Assembly (NCBI GenBank): GCA_039707465.1
Contig: CM077644.1
Span: 138,926,962 to 138,990,961, forward strand
Source: Rhabdophis nuchalis
Lineage: Eukaryota; Chordata; Lepidosauria; Squamata; Natricidae
Length of the DNA: 64,000 nt
Direction: 5' to 3'
Within the stretch, counting starts at the first letter, position 1. Every line of letters starts with the position of its first letter. Both the position numbers and the translations under genes were made by a program. Under the pieces are notes generated by a model. That model was not told where the DNA came from. It worked only from the letters and a program-made list of their open reading frames with translations, and did no database searches. Shown here piece by piece: positions 57,625-64,000 of this stretch.

Positions 57625-58440
57625 AATGCTTTTTATCATGTTCGCCTGATACGCCAGTTGTGTCCCTTTCTGGATCGTGACGCTCTACGCACGGTCACTC
57701 AAGCCCTCGTTATTTCCCGCCTGGACTATTGCAATGCTCTCTACATGGGGCTCCCCTTGAGGTGCACCCGGAGGCTCCAGCTGGTTCAGAATGCGGCTGC
57801 GTGGGGGATTCTGGGGGCCTCTAGATGCTCCCATGTAACACCTCTCCTGCGTGAGCTGCAGTGGCTGCCTGTGGCCTTCCGGGTGCGCTTCAAGGTGTTA
57901 GTAACAACCTTTAAAGCGCTCCATGGCAAGGGATCTAGGCATCTGCAAGACCACCTCCTACCAAATACCTCCCTCCGACCAGTCCGCTCCCACAGAGAGG
58001 GCCTCCTCAAAGTGCCGTTGGCCAGTCAATGCCGGCTGGCGACCCCTAGGGGGAGAGCCTTCTCTGTGGCAGCTCCTGCCCTCTGGAATGACCTACCCCC
58101 TGACCTACGCACAACCACGGACCTGCGCCTTTTTCGCTGAGCCCTGAAAACCCATCTATTTCGTGCGGCCGGCCTGGCATAGTTTTTTATTTGTTTTATT
58201 AGAGGTTTTATAGGTTATTTTAGAGCAGGCCCATTGTTTAATTTAGTTTTAGATTTTTAGTATATTTATTGAATTATTGGATGTTTTATTGTGGTTTTTA
58301 TTATTGCCTGTTCACCTCCCTGAGTCACGCAAGGGAGAAAGGGCGGTATACAAATGTAATCAATCAATCAATTAAATAAATAAATAAATGAATGAATGAA
58401 TGAATGAATGAATGAATGAATGAATGAATAAATAAATAAA
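57625..58440 (+). mobile_element. L2-type LINE 3' fragment with tetranucleotide tail
   Basis: The frame from about 57630 reads AFYHVRLIRQLCPFLDRDAL, then LQWLPVAFRVRFKVL and LWNDLPPDLRTTTDLRLFR. A TGA at 58138 replaces one codon before ALKTHLFRAAGLA. The 3' tail contains GGGAGAAAGGGCGGTATACA followed by (AATC)n, (AATA)n and (AATG)n to 58440. It is a different subfamily from the two minus-strand L2 copies, to judge by its tail. Confidence 0.8.
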
Positions 58441-58614
58441 TAATAAATCATAAGAAACAATAATAAGTTACAAGATAGAAACAAGGGATAATTCATGAGA
58501 TGCCAATATGATACGTTAATATGAAAGATGAGAAGGATAACAGCAATACCCTCCTACCAAGTGGGTAAATATCTTTAGGCATAAGGCAGTGCTGTGGGAG
58601 TTAGTTGTTTAGAA

Positions 58615-58688
58615 CAGGGGTCTCCAACCTTTGCAACTTTAAGTCTGAAGGACTTCAGACTTAAAGTTGCAAAGGTTGGAGACCCCTG
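58615..58688 (+). mobile_element. palindromic hAT MITE, centre deleted
   Basis: Only the outer arms remain (74 bp), joined at GAAGGACTTCAGAC; duplication GTTTAGAA (58607-58614 and 58689-58696). Loss of the centre is typical of palindromes that form hairpins. Confidence 0.82.
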
Positions 58689-59595
58689 GTTTAGAAGAGT
58701 GATGACATGAGGGGGAACTGTCTTTTTGCCTAGTTGTTTTGGCATGCAATGCCCTGAAGTGGAGTCCTGAGGGTGGGGAGGGAGTTTATGTCCAGGATGT
58801 GAGAGGTCTGTAGATATTTTCACAGCCCTCTTTCTGGCTCATGCCAGGCAGGCTAGTTACAAGTGAGTTTTTTTTCTGCAGTCCTAACTATCTGTTTGGT
58901 TGCTGTGCAAACCAGATAATTATAGAGGAACAAATGACAGTCTCAATCAAATGCACTACTTATCATCAACTGTCCTGATTTTAGAGCTTCCCCTACTTTG
59001 TTTAGCTGTTCCTGAAGAAGCTTGTTTCAGTCTGTGAGGAAAACTTTAATTAGCATTTATTTGAACCATTGTCCCTCAGCTTGTCTGTTTGGAAACATAC
59101 ATGGCTACTACTTTACAAAAAAAAAACCCAGGTAGTTTATGGTCTGATGGCCAAATGATTTTTTTAATTAAATAACTTCTTTCATTAAAAACCTGAAATA
59201 ATGTAGATTTACCCTTGACAAGTAAGTTAATTAGAATCAGTGCTAGCTGACCCAGTGAGAAAGGGCTTTAGCTCTTAGGAGATTTAAGATAAATTTTAAT
59301 GAGGTCATATAAAGGTCTAGTCATATTTAGTATCCCAATAAAGCTGGAAAACTACCATATAGTAGTGAAATGATCCAGAATGAAATATTTAGTCTACTCT
59401 CTGACTGCTCAGGAATTGGAAAGACCTAGGGAGAGATATTTAGAATCCTTGCTGAGTGATTGATTGGCCTTAGTGATTAATGCTGTTTAATGCTGTCCAT
59501 CATCTTTGCTATATACTATAGTATGCACATGCTGTTTCATTGTTGCTTTCAAGGATGTAGCATGCATTATGCTTAAATATTGATTTGGATGTCTG

Positions 59596-59596
<1 letters not shown>

Positions 59597-59679
<83 letters not shown>
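59597..59679. repeat. (CTAT)n, a GATA-type array
   Basis: About 20 perfect units of TCTA; the opposite strand is (GATA)n as at 7764. Confidence 0.95.
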
Positions 59680-60214
59680 ATCATGTATCAGCTCTCTCGA
59701 TATCTCTCTCTAAACTCCACCCCCATTACCCCCAAGGAGCAGTCATAAGTACTGTGCAAAGCTTTTTCACTCAAAACCAAAGCCTCCCCTTGAGACTGAA
59801 TTAAGAATAGTCCCCTATGTGGTAGGGACTATTCTGCTATTCATGCTGTTCCTGCCTGCAGTCCTGCATAAGAATAAAAAAGGGATAAACTCATGAATAT
59901 CAACACTGGAGGAAAACATAAACATGTTTTATACAAATATAATTAAAATATTGAAAGGAGTTCAGTTTTATCACATATATGTAACATATGTGAGGGATGG
60001 AGGAATGGATAAATCATCTTTCTTTTTTGCTCTTTCTGTGTAGACTCTAGATGGCAGTGTCACTTTAGCAAACTTCTAGATAAATCAATGGAGGCAATGA
60101 GGAATACACCGACAGCCAACAATTGTGCTGCCCTAGTATTTTGAAGGATCCTAATTGTTAGGATCCATCAAAATACTTCACAAAGAATGAACAGGAGCAG
60201 CCTAGTGCCTATGG

Positions 60215-60349
60215 CAGGGATGTCCAAACTTGGGAACTTTAAGATTTGTGGACTTCAACTCCCAGAATTCCCCAGCCAGCTATGCTGGCTGGGGAATTCT
60301 GGGAGTTGAAGTCCACAAGTCTTAAAGTTCCCAAGTTTGGACATCCCTG
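60215..60349 (+). mobile_element. palindromic hAT MITE, third subfamily
   Basis: Ends CAGGGATGTCCAAACTTGGG and inverse; duplication GCCTATGG (60207-60214 and 60350-60357). The arms are almost identical over 65 bp. Confidence 0.85.
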
Positions 60350-61714
60350 GCCTATGGCCACTTCAGACTGATCTGGTGAATATGATCCCTCCCCCATGTT
60401 CTCTTGTCCTGTCAATCTTGTCCCCTTTTCTCTGCATGGGAAAGAGCTGGACCATTTTCAGCCACTGCTGTACATGCAGCTCCTTATAACTATTAAGAGG
60501 GGTGGGGAAGCTGCTTAGGTTTTGAGCACAGGTTTCATACTCTTTCAAAACACTGCACTTTTGTGGAGTTTTGAAAAAGTTCAGCAGGTTGGAGGAGCTG
60601 GTGCAATAAAGTAGGAAAACTGTCTCTCTCAAAATCACTTCTCTCGGCATGGACTGGAGACACTGGGTTTTTAAGACAGCCAGCTCTCCGAATGGACGTT
60701 ACTACACCATTCTGCCCAGTTGCTATTTGGCAATCATCTTTTCAACCAGCATTAGACCAGAAATAAAGCAAGGAAAGTCATTCTCTCAAAACATGGCAAC
60801 CTGTGTGAGTTGGCCATCCCACCATATTCACATTATTGTGCAGTTTTTCCACCCCGGCAGAGAACTGGTGGGATTTCAACATAATAGTGTTCTGAAATGT
60901 GTTTGACTTTTAGTATCTCAGGTTCATAGTTAGGTTGTTGGTTTGAGACCCGAGCTTGGCAATTTGGTTGCAAACATTTCATCACCATTCAAGGAGACAC
61001 TGTCAGTGCATTTTGAGTTGTGCTCATCAGTCAGAACACAGGTCGTTAAATAGTTTTTTATGAGATGCAAATTAGTCTGAATGTTGTTTGTTCAGACATT
61101 TCTGAGTCATAGTCCAATTTCGGACTGTAATAATCGTGTTCTGTGATACAGAATGTGGATAGAGGCAGTCACCCACTTTGATGGATGCAATAAAGGGAGC
61201 TATAGAACCTATTAGATACATGACAAGCATTGGCCCAATTGAAGGGGCGGTCTTTTCTCTGCAAAGTAACCAATCCACTGCTGAGGTTAGCCTACAAAAA
61301 ACCCTGAAATGCTTTAGCCCAAATGAAGCACTTAAGGCAAATCAGAGTACAATTCAGAAATGGAAGATAGACATGTACTCTGAGTTCCATTATCTAATAG
61401 GGACAGTAATGATCGCTATGTGCTTAAATGGGGCAATGGTTCTTAATCTCTGCACCACTGATCAGAACATAAGCAGACCAATCAAAGGTTGCCTTTTCTT
61501 GGTAAATTGTAATAAATTACAACACTCCAACGTCAACATTTGAAAATATGCTACATTTGTTCAAAAGTTGGAACAATAAAACAAATACAATTTTAGCGGT
61601 TTTTAACTTGTTTCACCTGTGGCTACATCAATTAATTAGACCACAGATGTCACATTTCACAGTATTAACAAAATGTAATCATAGCTATGATTATGAGGAT
61701 CATCATGCGGAAGC

Positions 61715-62163
61715 CCTAGAAAGCGTGCAGAGAAGAACAACAAAAATGATAAGGAGTCTGGAGGCTAAATCGTATAATGCCCGGCTAAGGGAACTAGGCA
61801 TGTTTAACCTAATGTAGAGAAGGCTCAGGGGAGACATGACAGGTGCCTTCCAATACTCGAGGGGCTGTCACAGGGAAGAGGGAATTGATTTATTGCCCGT
61901 AGCACCTGAGGGCAGAAGAAGAAGCACTGGGTGGAAGCTCTTCAGAGGGAGATTCAACCTGGGAATGAGGGATTACCTGACAATGAGAATGATTAATCAA
62001 AGGAGCATCTTACCTCACAGAGTTGGGGGTTCTCCATCGCTTAGAGGTTTTCAAGAACAGATTGGAGAACCGTTTGTCTGAGTTGATATAAGGACTCCTA
62101 CCTTGAACAGAGGGTTCGACTAGAAGACCCACAAGGTTCCTTCCAGCCCTAAGATTCTATGAG
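61715..62163 (+). mobile_element. CR1 3' end, divergent subfamily
   Basis: The segment reads ALESVQRRTTKMIRSLEAKS, then FQYSRGCHREEGIDLLPVAP and a C-terminus near FQEQIGEPFV. It ends GGTTCCTTCCAGCCCTAAGA TTCTATGA, the canonical CR1 terminal octamer. It differs from the other CR1 copies here at many positions, so it is an older or separate lineage. Confidence 0.78.
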
Positions 62164-62169
62164 TTGCGT

Positions 62170-62665
62170 TTTAATTACTTATTTTTAATGTAATAGTTTT
62201 AAAAGACCAGTCTTTAAAGTCTAAGCAAAATGAGTTTATTGGAAGATTTGAGCTTTCAGAGATAATTATTTCTGTTTATAGAACTGTGGATTACAAACTG
62301 AAGAATAACAACTGGGTTCTGCAAAGAAATGAAGCTGGAAGGAAAGGCCATCTGGGCAAATGAGTGCTTGCTGGCACTGGCTGGGGCAGCCGAGGCTTTC
62401 TGAGTCATGGCAAGCAGCCTTGCAGACATGCAGCTCTGGGGCTGCTTGCCACCTTACAAGGCAGATGAGCAGGGGGCCTAAACACACAGATGGGGGAGAT
62501 ACAGGCGGGTGGCAGGGAGTTGGAGGCAGTCCCTTATCTTACTGAGGTTCTGGACTGGGAGGGAGAAAGTTTGGAAAGGTTTGGACTGAAATGGGTACCT
62601 GCAATTCCTGATTAATAACCACAACATAGAATGATGGGATTGCTGCTGTAAGGTGGCATGGCCAC
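62170..62665. other. unassigned DNA
   Basis: Moderately GC-rich, no feature recognised. Confidence 0.35.
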
Positions 62666-62669
62666 ATGA

Positions 62670-62730
62670 TGTCTTATTTTTATTTATTTTATTAAATTTA
62701 TACCCCGCCCTTCTCCTTGTTAGGACCCAG
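62670..62730 (-). mobile_element. short L2 3' tail
   Basis: TTTATTTATTTTATTAAATT TATACCCCGCCCTTCTCC is the reversed L2 tail. It abuts a Sauria SINE. Confidence 0.55.
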
Positions 62731-62736
62731 TCTCAC

Positions 62737-63086
62737 TTTAAAGGTAAAGGTTCCCCTTCCACATATGTGCTAGTCGTTCCCGACTCTAGGGAGTGGTGCT
62801 CATCTCCGTTTCAAAGCCAAGGAACCAGCGCTGTCCGAAGACATCTCCGTGGTCATGTGGCCAGCATGACTAAATGCTGAAGGCACATGGAACGTTCATT
62901 GTTACCTTCCTACCAAGCTGGTCTCTATTTTTCTACTTGCATTTTTACAAGTTTTCGAACTGCTAGGTTGGCAGAAGCCAACCAGTAATGGGAGCTCACT
63001 CTGTTATGCAACACTAGGGATTCAAACCGCAGACCTTTCTGATTGAGAAGTTCAGCATCTTAGCCACTGAGCCACCGCATCCCTCT
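62737..63086 (-). mobile_element. Sauria-type SINE, nearly full length
   Basis: In reverse it starts with the tail TAAAGGTAAAGGTTCCCCTT, passes GTGGTCATGTGGCCAGCATG and AACTGCTAGGTTGGCAGAAG, and ends with the tRNA-like head (GGGATTCAAACC, CTTAGCCACTGAGCCACCGC). Confidence 0.8.
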
Positions 63087-63094
63087 GTCTCACT

Positions 63095-63175
63095 TTATGA
63101 CATAACAACTTAAAATGGCAATTCCACCCAGTCCCAATTGTGGTCATATGTTGAGCAATGCCTGTACTATTTTGT
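63095..63175 (-). mobile_element. end of an ACAGGTAGTCCT-type MITE
   Basis: GGCAATTCCACCCAGTCCCA ATTGTGGTCATATGTTGAGC AATGCCTGTA resembles the terminal part of 15650-15893. Confidence 0.4.
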
Positions 63176-63558
63176 GTAAAAATCCATGGATCGGGACATA
63201 CAACAATAGACTTGAGAAAGGGACAGAAATGAACAAGACTTTCTAAACTTGCACAAAAGATGGAGGGGGGAGGGAACATATAAGGGACTACCAAGCAGTT
63301 AAAAGGAGGAGCAATCATCTGAGAAATTCAGCAGATTTTAAAGGTGACTTCTGTGAAGAAATTGGCTGTACATCCGGTCCCTCAACAGATTACTATACAT
63401 TCAGGTTTCACTGTTTTCAAGGTCTATCTTGCAGTTCAAAACACAGTAAACTTACTGATCCTTGACCCAAACCAACATAAATCTATTCAAGGGTTGAGTT
63501 GGCCAGTCCTGGCAGTTCTCATATAAATAATCTCCCTCTTTGTTTTCTTTTCCTTTAG

Positions 63559-63674
63559 TATTCCAATTGTAGAGTCTTCTTCTGGCTTCCATTCTTTTCT
63601 ACTTTCCCAGGCAAAGCATCCACAATCCTATCCAACGCTTGGAAGTTCAGGGAATGCATCTAAAATTAATAGTG
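63559..63674 (+). CDS. candidate internal exon, gene unknown, Ser-rich
   Basis: A strong acceptor (ctccctctttgttttctttt then CCTTTAG, ending at 63558) is followed by 116 nt open in one frame. It reads I-P-I-V-E-S-S-S-G-F-H-S-F-L-L-S-Q-A-K-H and goes on through YPTLGSSGNASKINS to AGTG|GTAAAAG. It enters in phase 2 and leaves in phase 1. The composition is Ser/Pro/Gln-rich, as in unstructured or stalk regions. No family is recognised. It lies close to the right edge, so further exons may be outside the window. Confidence 0.4.
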
Positions 63675-64000
63675 GTAAAAGAAATTGTAGTTAGTCTTTT
63701 CCTTTATGAACAACTTTATCAGATGTTCTTCAGGGAAAAAGAGTAATCACAAAGAAACCATACTATCTTCATATCGTTTGGAGAGGAGGGAGGCCTCCAG
63801 CTGGGGCTAAAGCTAACGCTGAAGCGCCACCGTGCTCACCAATCACATTTACCCCAGTGGGTAATTGAGTTGGTAGCGGATGGTCAAAAGAAGGGCAGGA
63901 CCTCGGCCTCAAAGGAGAGGGATTTTAATTAAATTGTACCCTGATGATTTGGTTTCCCACTGATTTTGAAAAGAAAGATAGGCAAGAACAGCAAAAACGG

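Larger units (their letters stand above)
58700..61710. other. unassigned DNA
   Basis: Only the CTAT array and one palindromic hAT element are recognisable. GTTGCAAACATTTCATCACC near 60970 looks like part of an interspersed repeat. Confidence 0.35.

Overview
This is vertebrate nuclear DNA, almost certainly from a squamate reptile and probably a snake. It carries Sauria-type SINEs, a decayed RTE-BovB, many CR1 3' ends (one running into an (ATTCT)n array), L2 and Rex1-type LINEs, Helitrons, abundant hAT elements and long GATA, GAAA and TTA microsatellites. There is no bacterial-style gene organisation, CRISPR array or rRNA. All calls come from reading the sequence by eye; no database was searched.

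The one clear host gene is on the minus strand at the left end (1453-3248). Four phase-1 exons encode immunoglobulin domains D1 (split by an intron), D2 and D3 of a CD4-like co-receptor. D4, the membrane span and the tail must lie left of base 1; the leader exon lies to the right and was not found. A few plus-strand stretches look like exons of unrecognised genes: 41397-41442 and 63559-63674 (compatible phases), and a terminal exon 50985-51092 with a poly(A) signal at 51237.

Most of the rest is layered transposons. 3.3-13.4 kb: SINE, L2, GATA/GA tract, CR1, BovB, hAT elements, a probable solo LTR. 13.4-15.2 kb: a Helitron holding CR1 pieces and an hAT element. 15.2-33.8 kb: mostly AT-rich unassigned DNA with scattered MITEs, fold-back hAT elements and microsatellites. 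33.8-35.6 kb: a second Helitron in the opposite orientation with a tandemly amplified CR1-containing unit. 37.8-41.1 kb: a three-level nest, a MITE containing a CR1 containing an ORF1-only L1-like element. 41.9-50.2 kb: two related non-autonomous LINE-like elements with perfect target-site duplications, one inside a Sauria SINE and the other hosting a Rex1-type LINE. 54.6-58.4 kb: two L2 elements flanking a 487-bp hAT-type unit. 58.4-64 kb: microsatellites, fold-backs, an older CR1 and a SINE.

The most striking object is that 487-bp unit (56787-57273). It has an 8-bp target-site duplication and contains a GC-rich first exon with an intact reading frame and splice donor that resembles the N-terminus of the RNA-binding protein raver-2. 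It looks like a gene-capturing, Pack-type transposon in a vertebrate. A second theme is a set of near-perfect palindromic hAT elements whose 8-bp target duplications nearly all have TA at the centre, the signature of the Buster branch of hAT.
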